Shown piece after piece: positions 54,655-63,686 of a DNA stretch of 64,000 nt (positions within the stretch are counted from its first letter, which is position 1; each line of letters begins with the position of its first letter). The stretch lies in contig JIAB01000001.1 in the NCBI GenBank assembly GCA_000687975.1, forward strand, positions 186,001 to 250,000. Direction: 5' to 3'. The DNA is from Lachnospiraceae bacterium AC2031. GTDB taxonomy: Bacteria; Bacillota; Clostridia; Lachnospirales; Lachnospiraceae. The translations under genes and the position numbers were made by a program. The notes under the pieces were generated by a model that was not told the origin of the DNA, searched no databases, and saw only the letters and a program-made list of their open reading frames with translations.

Positions 54655-56166
54655 TCAAACTGAATTTTTTGTATCAAGTTCAAAGTAGAATACAACACCC
54701 TTCTCAGTATTGTATACACCATAGTCCTTATCATGAGACTTCATGATAGCCGCAACAATCGAAAGACCAATACCAGAACCACCATAAGTTCTAGTTCTGG
54801 CTGCATCCACTTTATAGAACTTAATGAACAGCTTATTTATATCATCCTCAGGTATGTTACTACCATCATTGTATACATTAATTCGAACTGTATCCTCCTT
54901 ACGCTCATACCAAACTTTAATATCACCATCAGAAGATACATAATGAATAGCATTTGTCAGATAATTGGTTATGACTTCTTCTATCATAAAGCTGTCTGCC
55001 CAGACAAACACCTCATCCTTCTCATCAAAGATAATCTTTGTTGTAGAATCCTGCAAAAGTATAGATGAGTTATTGATTACATCCCTGATAAGCTTTGTAA
55101 TATCAAATCTTTCAAGAGAAATGTCATCCCCAGTTTCCAGCTGATCAAGATCGATCAGTTTCATAACCATAGCATTCATCTTAGAAGCCTCATCTGATAT
55201 TACATCACAGTAATAGTTCAGATCGTCCGGATCCTGGGCAACTCCACTCTTTAAACCTTCAGCATAACCCTGAATAAGAGCAAGAGGAGTCTTAAGCTCA
55301 TGAGACACATGTGAAAGGAATTCGCTACGCATCTCTTCGATATGCTCACGCTTTCTGATATCATTTGAAAGTTCAAGGTTAGCAGACTTAAGATCCGTTA
55401 TAGATTTCTCCAGAGAGCTTGCCATGTTGTTCATGCTTTCACCCAGCTCTCCTATCTCATCATCCGTCTTAATATCAACCTTAGCACTGAAATCCATATT
55501 AGACATTCTTCGTGCTACACGAGACATCTCGATAATAGGTCGAGAGAATATATTTGTAATGATAAGAACGATAAGCACCTCAAAAACCAGAAGTGCCAAA
55601 GAAATGCTGGTAAACATTCTGGCAGCAAATGTTACATAATCATAAATATTATCTACAGAAGCACGAACAACTATAATGTATTCATTATCTAAAACACCAA
55701 TAAGATCATAATAATTTCCACTTTCCGTAGCTGAATCATCATCAATAAATTCAAATGTATTTTTTACGATAGAATATTTCTTATCACCATACTTAAACTT
55801 ATTCATGTCATAATTCTGAACAAATGATACTACTCCGGCGGTAGTTTCATCATTCATGACTACAGTAGAGAAAATATTATAATTCTTCGGATTTATAATA
55901 AATATGGTAGAACCACTTGGATTATCAATATATCCATATAAGCTTCTAATCTCTTCATTTTTAAGTTTCTTATTATTTGATTCAACCGCAAAGAACTCAT
56001 TACAGGAATTATATGTCTGTATAAGTGTATTCTTTGTATGAGTTATAAAAAACTGTTCAATAAAATGATTACTTATAGACCATGATATAAGAATAGTAAC
56101 AAGAGTTGTCAGAAAAACAATAATAGCAATCTTAAATCTTATAGAATGTCTAAATCTATAATTCAT
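54655..56166 (-). CDS. Sensor histidine kinase
   Basis: A 503-residue membrane kinase. Two transmembrane helices (about 11-30 and 183-204) enclose an extracellular sensor of about 150 residues. A HAMP domain (about 206-258), a HisKA domain with phospho-acceptor H289 (SHVSHELKTPL) and a HATPase domain (N box ITNYLTNAIHY; G boxes YNDGSNIPED and RTYGGSGIGLSI) follow. It phosphorylates the neighbouring OmpR-type regulator. The signal is unknown; domain order and context resemble cell envelope sensors. It overlaps the regulator stop by one base (TAATG). Confidence 0.93.
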   Translation of the reverse strand: MNYRFRHSIRFKIAIIVFLTTLVTILISWSISNHFIEQFFITHTKNTLIQTYNSCNEFFAVESNNKKLKNEEIRSLYGYIDNPSGSTIFIINPKNYNIFSTVVMNDETTAGVVSFVQNYDMNKFKYGDKKYSIVKNTFEFIDDDSATESGNYYDLIGVLDNEYIIVVRASVDNIYDYVTFAARMFTSISLALLVFEVLIVLIITNIFSRPIIEMSRVARRMSNMDFSAKVDIKTDDEIGELGESMNNMASSLEKSITDLKSANLELSNDIRKREHIEEMRSEFLSHVSHELKTPLALIQGYAEGLKSGVAQDPDDLNYYCDVISDEASKMNAMVMKLIDLDQLETGDDISLERFDITKLIRDVINNSSILLQDSTTKIIFDEKDEVFVWADSFMIEEVITNYLTNAIHYVSSDGDIKVWYERKEDTVRINVYNDGSNIPEDDINKLFIKFYKVDAARTRTYGGSGIGLSIVAAIMKSHDKDYGVYNTEKGVVFYFELDTKNSV

Positions 56167-56849
56167 TATTCCTCAACCTCAAACTTATAACCAACAGCTC
56201 GAATAGTCTTTATATACGCACCCTTGTCTCCAAGCTTAGCACGAAGCTTCTTAACATGAGTATCAATGGTTCTGGCATCGCCAAAATAGTCATAATTCCA
56301 AACCCTGTTAAGAATATTATCTCTAGTAAGAGCTCTTCCCATATTGCTAAGGAAATATTCAAGAAGCTCAAACTCCTTAAAAGACAGTTCAATCTCCTTA
56401 TCATCCACTGTAACCTTATGTGCAACCCGGTCTATAACAATACCGCCTGCCTCTATGATGTCGTACTTCTGATCCTGTCCTGATCTTCGCAGGATTGCTT
56501 CAACTCTTGCAACAAGAATCTGAGGGTTAAATGGCTTCGTAATATATTCATCAACTCCAAGCTCGAAACCTCTAAGCTCATCCTTTTCTGTAGACTTAGC
56601 TGTAAGTAGAATAATAGGAACAGTCTTAGATAAAGCTCTGATTTCCTTGCAAGCCTCATAACCATCCATTTTAGGCATCATGACATCCATGATAATAAGA
56701 GAGATATCATTTGTAGAAGTAAAGATATTGTAGGCTTCTTCACCATCTCCAGCTTCAACAACAATGTAACCATTCTTTGTCAAAAAGTCCTTAACAAGCT
56801 TTCTCATACGTGGCTCATCGTCCACCATAAGAATCTTAATATCCCCCAT
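56166..56849 (-). CDS. OmpR-family response regulator
   Basis: A 227-residue regulator. The receiver domain has D10 and D11, the phosphorylated D55 in LIIMDVMMPKMDG, and K105-type FNPQ/KPF region. The winged-helix output domain (about 130-227) includes KEFELLEYFLSN and RTIDTHVKKLRAKLG. It works with the kinase encoded directly downstream. The target genes are not predictable; a lipoprotein gene lies upstream behind its own promoter. Confidence 0.93.
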   Translation of the reverse strand: MGDIKILMVDDEPRMRKLVKDFLTKNGYIVVEAGDGEEAYNIFTSTNDISLIIMDVMMPKMDGYEACKEIRALSKTVPIILLTAKSTEKDELRGFELGVDEYITKPFNPQILVARVEAILRRSGQDQKYDIIEAGGIVIDRVAHKVTVDDKEIELSFKEFELLEYFLSNMGRALTRDNILNRVWNYDYFGDARTIDTHVKKLRAKLGDKGAYIKTIRAVGYKFEVEE

Positions 56850-56873
56850 AGTTAAACCTCCTAAAATAAAAAT

Positions 56874-56911
56874 AAACTGTCTGGCAGAACTTATGTTCTA
56901 CCAAACAGTTT
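56874..56911 (-). terminator. Terminator after the lipoprotein gene
   Basis: A 17-bp stem (AAACTGT... pairing 56874-56890 with 56895-56911) with a 4-nt loop. The two mismatches on the plus strand become G-U pairs on the minus strand, and a T-rich tail (ATTTTTATTTT) follows there. This supports action on the minus-strand transcript. Confidence 0.85.
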
Positions 56912-56933
56912 CATTATAACACATTTCTTTTTA

Positions 56934-57515
56934 TTATTCAGCATCAGTTGATGAAGCATCAGTAAGTGTTGATGTACTGAACTCACCAATCATCTCGATT
57001 CCATAAGAATTGCAGATTCTTGTAAGCTCATCCTGATACATAGTAAGATATGTCTCAGAATCTGTAATACTCTGCTGTGCAGCATCAAGCTCGTCTGTAT
57101 TTACCTCTGCTATAGCATTAATAACATGCTGTATAGCATCTCTCTGTCCCTCAGATGACTTTACATAGAGATCCTTAAGGTTATTAACCTCAGCATTATC
57201 ATATGTAAGTGCATTAAGGTTATCAAGATATGTGTTGTAAGAAACAAGAGCCTCAGACTCAAGCTTTGAACGCCATGCCTCAGAATCCTGATCTGCACCA
57301 TCAGCAAAATACTGATTATAAATGTTTACAGCACTGTCTCTATCTGCTGCGATTGCTGGAAGATCAGTATTAACAAACTGAACTATCTCCTCCTGTACGG
57401 ATTTTGTACCTGCAGCAGCTTCTGTTGCAACTTCTTCCTCGTCCTTCTTACCACAGCCTACAAAAAGCAGAACCATAGATAAAGCTAAGAGAAATGTCAT
57501 AAACTTCTTTTTCAT
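56934..57515 (-). CDS. Lipoprotein of unknown function
   Basis: A 193-residue exported lipoprotein. Signal MKKKFMTFLLALSMVLLFVG with lipobox cysteine C21, then an acidic region and helices (about 40-175) in a pattern of paired helices such as VNTDLPAIAADRDSAVNIY and NLKDLYVKSSEGQRDAIQ. No known domain is recognised. It has its own promoter and terminator and lies next to the two-component system. Confidence 0.72.
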   Translation of the reverse strand: MKKKFMTFLLALSMVLLFVGCGKKDEEEVATEAAAGTKSVQEEIVQFVNTDLPAIAADRDSAVNIYNQYFADGADQDSEAWRSKLESEALVSYNTYLDNLNALTYDNAEVNNLKDLYVKSSEGQRDAIQHVINAIAEVNTDELDAAQQSITDSETYLTMYQDELTRICNSYGIEMIGEFSTSTLTDASSTDAE

Positions 57516-57564
57516 CTTATCATAATCTCCTCATTATTTTAGTTTCAAAAAAACTTCGGTCAGT

Positions 57565-57594
57565 ATTGTAACACAAACCATACACCACTGTCAA
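57565..57594 (-). promoter_or_regulatory. Promoter of the lipoprotein gene
   Basis: Minus strand TTGACA (57589-57594), 18-nt spacer, TACAAT (57565-57570), preceded by TGTG. The leader is about 45 nt with GAGGAG before the ATG. Confidence 0.72.
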
Positions 57595-57605
57595 AAACCC
57601 AGGAT

Positions 57606-58316
57606 TCACTTACCTTTACGCTGATTTTTCATATACTTATCATACATATCAGGTCTATGTTCCTTAGTAATCTCCAGTGCTTTTTTATGCCTATATTCAT
57701 TAATTAACTTATGATTACCAGATAATAAAACATCTGGCACAGCAAGCCCCTCATATACAGGAGGTCTTGTGTACTGCGGATACTCCAGCAGTCCATTATA
57801 GAAGCTCTCATCTATAGCACTATCATCACTACCGAGAGCACCAGGAATCTGTCTGGTTATAGCATCCATCATAAGAATTGCTGGAAGTTCACCACCAGTA
57901 AGAACAAAATCACCTATTGACATGTGAACTGGATTGATAAGTTCAATCGCCCTTTCATCAATGCCCTCATAATGTCCGCAAATAAAGATAATATTATCAT
58001 TATGTGCTAAAGCATTTGCAATAGATTGGTCAAATGTCTTCCCACGAGGCGACATATATAAGACTCTGGTATTCTTTGTTCCAACCTTCTTAATAAGGTC
58101 CTGATAACAAAGCCACACCGGCTCAGCCTGAATCAGCATTCCTGATCCACCACCATAAATATAATCATCTACATGCTTTGTCTTATTTTGAGAATAGTCT
58201 CTCATATTCACAGCATCAAGAGTGATAACACCACTCTTCAAAGCTCTTCCAGTAATACTGTGATCAACAGTCTGCTCAATAAGCTCAGGGAATAAGGTCA
58301 TAACATGATAATTCAT
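57606..58316 (-). CDS. trmD: tRNA (guanine37-N1)-methyltransferase
   Basis: A 236-residue SPOUT methyltransferase. The knot region reads YMSPRGKTFDQ (about 92), FICGHYEGIDERAIE (about 117) and SIGDFVLTGGELPA (about 141), as in other TrmD proteins. It makes m1G37 in tRNAs, which prevents frameshifting. It follows rimM by 3 nt. No rplS gene follows it, although rplS is normally next in the operon. Confidence 0.95.
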   Translation of the reverse strand: MNYHVMTLFPELIEQTVDHSITGRALKSGVITLDAVNMRDYSQNKTKHVDDYIYGGGSGMLIQAEPVWLCYQDLIKKVGTKNTRVLYMSPRGKTFDQSIANALAHNDNIIFICGHYEGIDERAIELINPVHMSIGDFVLTGGELPAILMMDAITRQIPGALGSDDSAIDESFYNGLLEYPQYTRPPVYEGLAVPDVLLSGNHKLINEYRHKKALEITKEHRPDMYDKYMKNQRKGK

Positions 58317-58319
58317 ATA

Positions 58320-58823
58320 TTACATACCTTTTATCAATTCAACATGAATCTTCTTTGAATCTAAATCAACATTTTTGACGAATTCTGGAATATCAAGAAT
58401 ATACTTAGTACTGCCATCTTCACATTCAACTAAGAATATGGTCTGATCAGCACCATTCTCAATATAATCTTTTAGAACCCCCACCTTGCCATTACTATCA
58501 ACTACATCAAAGCCAATGATATCAGCCATATAGTATTCTCCATCTTCAAGAGCAACTGCATGCTCTCTATCAACATAGAGTTCAGTCTGTCTTAAAGGCT
58601 CAATCTCTTCAATTGTATTATATTCTTCAAACTTAAGCACAGGCTGGTTCTTCTTATACTTACAAGAAGTAACATGAACCTCCTTCATTTCACCCTTAAG
58701 TTTCAGAAAACAAACCGAAAGATCTCTATATCTTTCAAGATCATCAGAGGTAGGATATACACTTATCTCACCCTTAACACCGTGAGGCGATGTAAGGACA
58801 CCAATTCTAAAAAAATCTTCCAT
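58320..58823 (-). CDS. rimM: Ribosome maturation factor RimM
   Basis: A 167-residue protein. The N-terminal RimM domain has GVLTSPHGVKGEISVYPTSDDLER in pieces (GVLTSPHGVKGE, VYPTSD). The C-terminal PRC-barrel starts near 95 (DGEYYMADIIGFDVVD). RimM helps assemble the 30S head around S19. It is in the standard rpsP-rimM-trmD order, with the small khpA gene between rpsP and rimM as in most Firmicutes. Confidence 0.92.
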   Translation of the reverse strand: MEDFFRIGVLTSPHGVKGEISVYPTSDDLERYRDLSVCFLKLKGEMKEVHVTSCKYKKNQPVLKFEEYNTIEEIEPLRQTELYVDREHAVALEDGEYYMADIIGFDVVDSNGKVGVLKDYIENGADQTIFLVECEDGSTKYILDIPEFVKNVDLDSKKIHVELIKGM

Positions 58824-58852
58824 TAAACGTCCTTTAATTCTCTAATAAACAT

Positions 58853-58879
58853 AGTAGTGTGCCCGTCGAGCACACTACT
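58853..58879 (-). terminator. Hairpin between khpA and rimM
   Basis: A perfect 10-bp stem AGTAGTGTGC/GCACACTACT with a 7-nt loop, directly after the khpA stop. No T run follows, so it may be an mRNA processing or partial termination site that sets the ratio of S16/KhpA to RimM/TrmD. Confidence 0.5.
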
Positions 58880-58882
58880 GAA

Positions 58883-59110
58883 TTATCTTATATCAACAAC
58901 AACCTTTTTATCGCCCTTTGATGCAGCTGCTTTTACAACAGTTCTGATAGACTTTGCGATACGTCCACCCTTTCCAATAACCTTGCCCATATCTTCAGGA
59001 GCAACTGTAAGCTCTATATTAATGGTATTATCGTCTGATGTTTCAGTAACAACTACACTATCAGGATTATCGACAAGAGATTTTGCAATTAGTTCAACTA
59101 ATTCCTTCAC
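58883..59110 (-). CDS. khpA: KH-domain RNA-binding protein KhpA
   Basis: A 75-residue single KH domain protein (YlqC). The GXXG loop is VIGKGGRIAKSI (residues 43-54). KhpA binds RNA as a dimer or together with KhpB and affects division and cell wall growth in Gram-positive bacteria. Located between rpsP and rimM, its usual place. Distances: 22 nt after rpsP. Confidence 0.92.
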   Translation of the reverse strand: MKELVELIAKSLVDNPDSVVVTETSDDNTINIELTVAPEDMGKVIGKGGRIAKSIRTVVKAAASKGDKKVVVDIR

Positions 59111-59132
59111 TCGACTTACCTCCCTCTATGTA

Positions 59133-59378
59133 TTACTTCTCAATACCAGCCTTCTTAAAGAGCTTCTCTACTGTCTCAGTTGGCTGAGCACCTGATGCAA
59201 GCCACTTCTTAGCAGCTTCTTCATCTACCTTAAACATTGAAGGCTCCTGATTTGGATCGTATGAACCGATCTCATCGATAACCTTACCATCTCTAGCTGT
59301 TCTAGAATCTGCAACTACTACTCTGTAGATAGGATGCTTCTTGTAACCAATTCTTCTTAATCTAATCTTTACTGCCAT
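59133..59378 (-). CDS. rpsP: 30S ribosomal protein S16
   Basis: An 81-residue ribosomal protein. [19 protein letters not shown] at the start and [18 protein letters not shown] are classic S16. The correct start is ATG at 59378 with GGAGG upstream; an 18-codon extension visible in frame has no such site. It is in the ffh-rpsP-khpA-rimM-trmD operon. Confidence 0.96.
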   Translation of the reverse strand: MAVKIRLRRIGYKKHPIYRVVVADSRTARDGKVIDEIGSYDPNQEPSMFKVDEEAAKKWLASGAQPTETVEKLFKKAGIEK

Positions 59379-59441
59379 TTTTTTATTCCTCCATAAAAAT
59401 GAAATATAATATATTTTAGCCTTATAGGCCACTTAACAAAT

Positions 59442-60797
59442 TTAGAAACCAAATGGGAATCTCGTACCACCTCTTCGACGTTTCTTACTTCCCTTACCAC
59501 TCATCATGTTGGTCATCTTCTTCATCATCTTCTGGGTCTCACCAAACTGCTTCATAAAGCGGTTTACTTCTGCTATATCAAGACCACATCCTTTTGCAAT
59601 ACGCTGTTTTCTGCTGATGTTTATAAGATCAGGATTTTCTCTTTCAGCAGGAGTCATAGATTGAATGATAGCTCTTGGCTTTGAAAGAGCATTATCATCT
59701 ATTTCAATATTACCCATCTTCTGACTCATTCCAGGAATCATATTCATGATATCTGTCATGCTGCCCATCTTTTCCATCTGCTCCATCTGAGCAAGGAAAT
59801 CATTGAAGTTGAAGCTACCCTCTCTGAGAGTCTTCTCCATAGCCTTAGCCTGTTCTTCGTCAATAGCTGACTGAGCCTTCTCGATAAGAGTTTCAACATC
59901 ACCCATACCAAGGATTCGGCTTGCCATTCTATCTGGGTAAAATGGCTCGAGATCTGTAAGTTTCTCGCCCATACCAGCATACATAATAGGCTTACCTGTA
60001 ACAGCCTTTATAGAAAGTGCAGCACCACCTCTGGTATCACCATCAAGTTTGGTAAGTACAACACCATCAACTCCTATTTCGTCGTTAAATGTCTTCGCAA
60101 CATTTACGGCATCCTGTCCTGTCATGGCATCGACAGTAAGAAGTGTATAATTAACTTCAACCTTAGCCTTAACATCCTTCAGCTCATCCATCATATCAGT
60201 ATCGATATGGAGACGACCAGCTGTATCTATAAATACAAGATTGATTCCATTTGCTCTTGCATACTTAAGAGCTTCTTCAACTATTTCAACTGGCTTATGA
60301 TCAGTTCCCATCTCAAATACAGGAACACCAACCTTTTCACCATTTGTCTTTAACTGTTCAATAGCTGCAGGTCTATATATATCACAGGCAACAAGAAGTG
60401 GTTTCTTCCCCTTATTCTTGTACTGTCCGGCAAGTTTGGCAACTGTAGTAGTTTTACCAGCACCCTGAAGACCGCACATCATGATGATAGTCTGCTCATT
60501 GCTTGGAAGAAGCTTCATCTCAACAACTTCCTCACCCATAAGACTAACTAACTCATCCTTAACTATCTTAATAACCATCTGGCCAGGATTGAGACCCTTC
60601 ATAACGTCCTCACCAATAGCCTTTTCGGTTACTGTATTAACAAAGTTTTTAACGACTTTAAAGTTAACATCTGCTTCAAGAAGAGCTCTCTTAACTTCTT
60701 TCATAGCCTCTTTTACATCAGTCTCATCCAAAAGTCCTTTGCTTCTAAGCTTCTTGAATACATTTTGCATCTTGTCGCTTAAGCTATCAAATGCCAT
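59442..60797 (-). CDS. ffh: Signal recognition particle protein Ffh (SRP54)
   Basis: A 451-residue GTPase. N domain 1-85, G domain with P-loop GLQGAGKTTT (109-118), DTAGRLH, TKLDGDTRGGA, and a Met-rich M domain from about 330, including the RNA-binding region (KGCGLDIAEVNRFMKQF). It binds signal sequences at the ribosome together with SRP RNA and FtsY. It follows ylxM by 12 nt. The ftsY gene, which often heads this operon, is not here. Confidence 0.96.
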   Translation of the reverse strand: MAFDSLSDKMQNVFKKLRSKGLLDETDVKEAMKEVKRALLEADVNFKVVKNFVNTVTEKAIGEDVMKGLNPGQMVIKIVKDELVSLMGEEVVEMKLLPSNEQTIIMMCGLQGAGKTTTVAKLAGQYKNKGKKPLLVACDIYRPAAIEQLKTNGEKVGVPVFEMGTDHKPVEIVEEALKYARANGINLVFIDTAGRLHIDTDMMDELKDVKAKVEVNYTLLTVDAMTGQDAVNVAKTFNDEIGVDGVVLTKLDGDTRGGAALSIKAVTGKPIMYAGMGEKLTDLEPFYPDRMASRILGMGDVETLIEKAQSAIDEEQAKAMEKTLREGSFNFNDFLAQMEQMEKMGSMTDIMNMIPGMSQKMGNIEIDDNALSKPRAIIQSMTPAERENPDLINISRKQRIAKGCGLDIAEVNRFMKQFGETQKMMKKMTNMMSGKGSKKRRRGGTRFPFGF

Positions 60798-60809
60798 CTA
60801 TCTTCTCCA

Positions 60810-61190
60810 CTAAAACTCTTCAAATATCTCAGCTGACATACTGGTTATATCATTTAGTCCAGTAATAAGCTGATTCTTAACCTTCTTGTCAATATCCGAT
60901 GAATTAACTGATTCATTCATCTCAGAAACCGCATTACTAAGTTCCTGCATCTTGTCTTTGGCTTTCGAAAACCTTTCAAGCAAACCTAGCTTTGTTTCGT
61001 AGCCTTCCAGTTTATTATTTATTCTTCTGATCAGATCAAAGGCAGCCTGTCTGGAACAATCAAACTCTTCAGCAAGCTCTGAATAACTCATATCATCAAA
61101 GATAGCTGCAGAAAACACAGCCTTCTGATGTTCATTTAAGAGTTCTCCATAGAAATCATATAAAAGCGACTTCCTTAGCCTTTCATCCAT
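60810..61190 (-). CDS. ylxM: YlxM-family putative helix-turn-helix protein
   Basis: A 126-residue protein with sigma-region-4-like helices: MSYSELAEEFDCSRQAAFDLI (the HTH, about 34-54) and a coiled C-terminal half. The family (UPF0122) precedes ffh in many Firmicutes and has been linked to SRP function. The length fits. It is first in the operon behind its own promoter. Confidence 0.9.
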   Translation of the reverse strand: MDERLRKSLLYDFYGELLNEHQKAVFSAAIFDDMSYSELAEEFDCSRQAAFDLIRRINNKLEGYETKLGLLERFSKAKDKMQELSNAVSEMNESVNSSDIDKKVKNQLITGLNDITSMSAEIFEEF

Positions 61191-61235
61191 TATTTTTATC
61201 CCTAATCAAGTAATTTTACTTTACACAACGTGAAT

Positions 61236-61264
61236 ATAATACCAAATGGTACAACACACGTCAA
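61236..61264 (-). promoter_or_regulatory. Promoter of the ylxM-ffh-rpsP-khpA-rimM-trmD operon
   Basis: Minus strand TTGACG (61259-61264), 17-nt spacer, TATTAT (61236-61241). The -35 box overlaps the stop codon of the upstream nuclease-fold gene, so the two units are transcribed separately or by read-through. Confidence 0.7.
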
Positions 61265-61935
61265 GTATTTTTCCTTGATTTCTTTCTGGGACCTACATAA
61301 TTTGTAACATGAGCCCTTTTCTTATCGGCAGCAATACTTTTTTTCTTAACTCTTTTCTTAGTTGATTTCTTCTTTTCAATCTTCTCAGTTAGAGTTCTAT
61401 CATCAAATATAGTATAGTCCCTTTCAAAAAGCTGTTCACATACATCAGCTTTAATCGTAGGTTCCCCAGCTGTATCTATAAGCCTCTTATATATATCAAC
61501 TCTCCTGGAATTTCTAAGTTTTGGCAATCCTTCCTTAAGCTGAATATTAAGTAACTCATTTCTCCAAAGAATATTAAGCTGATTCATTATATTAACTTTA
61601 GGACACGAATCAGCATCACGCTCTACGATCACATTTTCCTTGTTTATTACAATAATGCCCCAGTAATCAGGAATATGCTCTGATACATGAATATGACTCT
61701 CTCCAACAACAACATAACACTTGTCGCAAAATCTGTCATAATCCTTAACCTGTCTGGCTAGTCTTGTATAGGTGTCACTATCCGACTTAATCTCAAGCCC
61801 TATGATCTCACCTTCAATAATAGCAAGAACATCCGCACGAGACTTTTTTATTACCTTTTCCTCGATAATACGAACCTTACCATATCTATCTTCAAGATAT
61901 TCAAAAAGAGGCTCGCGCATATCCTTATCAAGCAT
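61261..61935 (-). CDS. sce7726-type PD-(D/E)XK nuclease-fold protein
   Basis: A 224-residue protein. The core motif is RADVLAIIEGEIIGLEIKSD (about 33-52): the aspartate and the E-I-K pair form a PD-(D/E)XK metal site. The N-terminus REPLFEYLEDRYG and the middle fit the sce7726/MmcB-like family. The C-terminal 30 residues are very Lys/Arg-rich and may bind nucleic acid. The role is unknown; nuclease or DNA repair is possible. I chose ATG at 61935 with AGGAG 6 nt upstream rather than the GTG before it. It lies after the HPr-like gene's terminator. Confidence 0.7.
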   Translation of the reverse strand: MLDKDMREPLFEYLEDRYGKVRIIEEKVIKKSRADVLAIIEGEIIGLEIKSDSDTYTRLARQVKDYDRFCDKCYVVVGESHIHVSEHIPDYWGIIVINKENVIVERDADSCPKVNIMNQLNILWRNELLNIQLKEGLPKLRNSRRVDIYKRLIDTAGEPTIKADVCEQLFERDYTIFDDRTLTEKIEKKKSTKKRVKKKSIAADKKRAHVTNYVGPRKKSRKNT

Positions 61936-61959
61936 CACAAACTCCTACTGGTTACAAAA

Positions 61960-61987
61960 AATAATAGGGAGCTGATTCAGCTCCCTA
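61960..61987 (-). terminator. Terminator after the HPr-like gene
   Basis: A perfect 9-11 bp stem TAGGGAGCT/AGCTCCCTA (61965-61987) followed on the minus strand by TTATTTTTTG. It lies 18 nt after the HPr-like stop. Confidence 0.88.
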
Positions 61988-62004
61988 CGAAGTAATTAAC
62001 AGAA

Positions 62005-62238
62005 TTAATCAACAATATAAGGCTTGATTGCTTCCATAATCTTATCTTCATCATGATCAGCATATATATTTAGCTGAATTGGATTAGAAAGATCAAGACT
62101 AAAAATTCCCATGATTGATTTAGCATCTATTACATATCTACCAGAAACAAGATCAAAATCAGCCTTGAAACCAGTAATATCATTTACAAATGATTTAACT
62201 TTTTCCATAGAATTAAGAGATACTTTTACTTGTGTCAT
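62005..62238 (-). CDS. HPr-like protein lacking the active-site histidine
   Basis: A 77-residue protein. The second half is HPr-like: YVIDAKSIMGIFSLDLSNP corresponds to the VNLKSIMGVMSLG block and keeps the regulatory Ser (S41). The GLHARPA loop with His15, needed for phosphotransfer in the PTS, is absent: the first 20 residues read NSMEKVKSFVNDITG instead. It cannot act as a normal phosphocarrier, so a regulatory (Crh-like) or other role is likelier. Similar proteins occur in Lachnospiraceae (from memory). Single gene with its own terminator, divergent from mtaB. Confidence 0.75.
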   Translation of the reverse strand: MTQVKVSLNSMEKVKSFVNDITGFKADFDLVSGRYVIDAKSIMGIFSLDLSNPIQLNIYADHDEDKIMEAIKPYIVD

Positions 62239-62351
62239 GTACTAAATCCTCCGTAGTTTACAGATTTTTTTGTTATGCTATAATAATAAAAGTTATGCCT
62301 TAAAAAGTCAATAATAGTTTAAGCTTATAATCGTTTATAGGAGTGTTTTTA

Positions 62352-63686
62352 ATGTCCTTAGAATTAAAGAATAAAAGAGTCTATATTCACACTTTAGGCT
62401 GCAAAGTTAATCAGTACGAATCTGATGCTATGATGCAGTCTCTGATCAATGAAGGATGTGTAAGAGGTTCCCTGGAAGAAGGAGCAGATATCTATATCAT
62501 CAACACATGTTCAGTAACTAATATCGCTGACAGAAAATCAAGACAGATGATTCATAGAATGAGAAAACTTACCCCAGGAGCTATAGTTGCTGCTACTGGA
62601 TGTTATGTTCAGGCAACAGGTGATGAATTAGTTCAAAATGGAACTACCGACCTGATCATCGGAAACAACCGTAAGAAAGACGTAGCAAGAATCCTTTCAG
62701 ATTTCATTGCACAGAAAACAGTTACAGATAACTATATAGACATAAACGCTGATCCTGATTTTGAGAACCTGAGTCTGGCATTTCCAGAGAATCACACCAG
62801 AGCTTATATCAAAATCCAGGATGGCTGTAACAACTTCTGCACATACTGCATCATACCTTACGTAAGAGGCCGTATCAGAAGCAGAAAACTAAAGTCCATC
62901 CTCGAGGAAGCTTCAGTTCTTGCAAAAAATGGAGTCAAAGAACTCATACTTACAGGAATCAATGTTTCTTCATATACAGATAAGATAGAAAATGCCAATG
63001 AATCAGGCGATAAATCAAACTATGACCTCGCTGATGTTATATCAGAGGTTGCAAAAATAGAAGGAATTGAAAGAATACGAATGAGTTCAGTTGAACCAAG
63101 AGTAATAACCGACAGATTCCTTGAGGTAGTATCTAATACCCCTAAGTTCTGTCCTCACTTCCACCTCTCACTTCAGAGCGCCTGCAATAACACATTAAAG
63201 GCAATGAACAGACATTATTCTATAGAAGAATATAAAGAGACCGTAAAAAGACTCAGAGAAGTATTTGACCGTCCAGCTATCACTACAGACGTTATCGTTG
63301 GTTTCCCAGGAGAAACTGAAGAAGACTTTGAAGATACATATAAGAATCTTACAGACCTTAATCTTTATGAGATCCATACCTTCAAATACTCTCGCAGAAA
63401 AGGAACTGTAGCTGACAAAATGCCAGAGCAGATAAGCGAACAGATAAAGAACCAGCGAAGTGAGAAAGTTCTCTCTCTCACCGCTGTCCAAAAGAAAGAT
63501 TTCGAAGATTCATTCTCAGGACAGAAGGATACAATCCTTATAGAAGAGATAATCGAAAAAGATGGCCAGAAATATTATAGGGGACATACCACAAGATATG
63601 TTCTTGTAGACGTCCCCGTAAAATCTGTTTGTCCAAGCGACGATGAAGAAAATCTCATCAATACGCTCTTAGAGATATCTCTGTAA
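62352..63686 (+). CDS. mtaB: tRNA-t6A37 methylthiotransferase MtaB
   Basis: A 444-residue radical SAM methylthiotransferase. N-terminal UPF0004 domain HTLGCKVNQYESDAM, radical SAM motif CNNFCTYCIIPYVRGRIRSR, and a TRAM-like end. MtaB converts t6A37 to ms2t6A37 in tRNAs; the HTLGCKVNQYE start distinguishes it from MiaB, and the paralogue MiaB is encoded at 34.1-35.6 kb. I chose ATG at 62352 (MSLELKNKR), since GGAG ends just before it at about 8 nt, and the upstream GTG overlaps that site. TATAAT at 62326-62331 may be its -10 box. It overlaps the convergent gene at its 3' end by 29 nt. Confidence 0.93.
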   Translation: MSLELKNKRVYIHTLGCKVNQYESDAMMQSLINEGCVRGSLEEGADIYIINTCSVTNIADRKSRQMIHRMRKLTPGAIVAATGCYVQATGDELVQNGTTDLIIGNNRKKDVARILSDFIAQKTVTDNYIDINADPDFENLSLAFPENHTRAYIKIQDGCNNFCTYCIIPYVRGRIRSRKLKSILEEASVLAKNGVKELILTGINVSSYTDKIENANESGDKSNYDLADVISEVAKIEGIERIRMSSVEPRVITDRFLEVVSNTPKFCPHFHLSLQSACNNTLKAMNRHYSIEEYKETVKRLREVFDRPAITTDVIVGFPGETEEDFEDTYKNLTDLNLYEIHTFKYSRRKGTVADKMPEQISEQIKNQRSEKVLSLTAVQKKDFEDSFSGQKDTILIEEIIEKDGQKYYRGHTTRYVLVDVPVKSVCPSDDEENLINTLLEISL

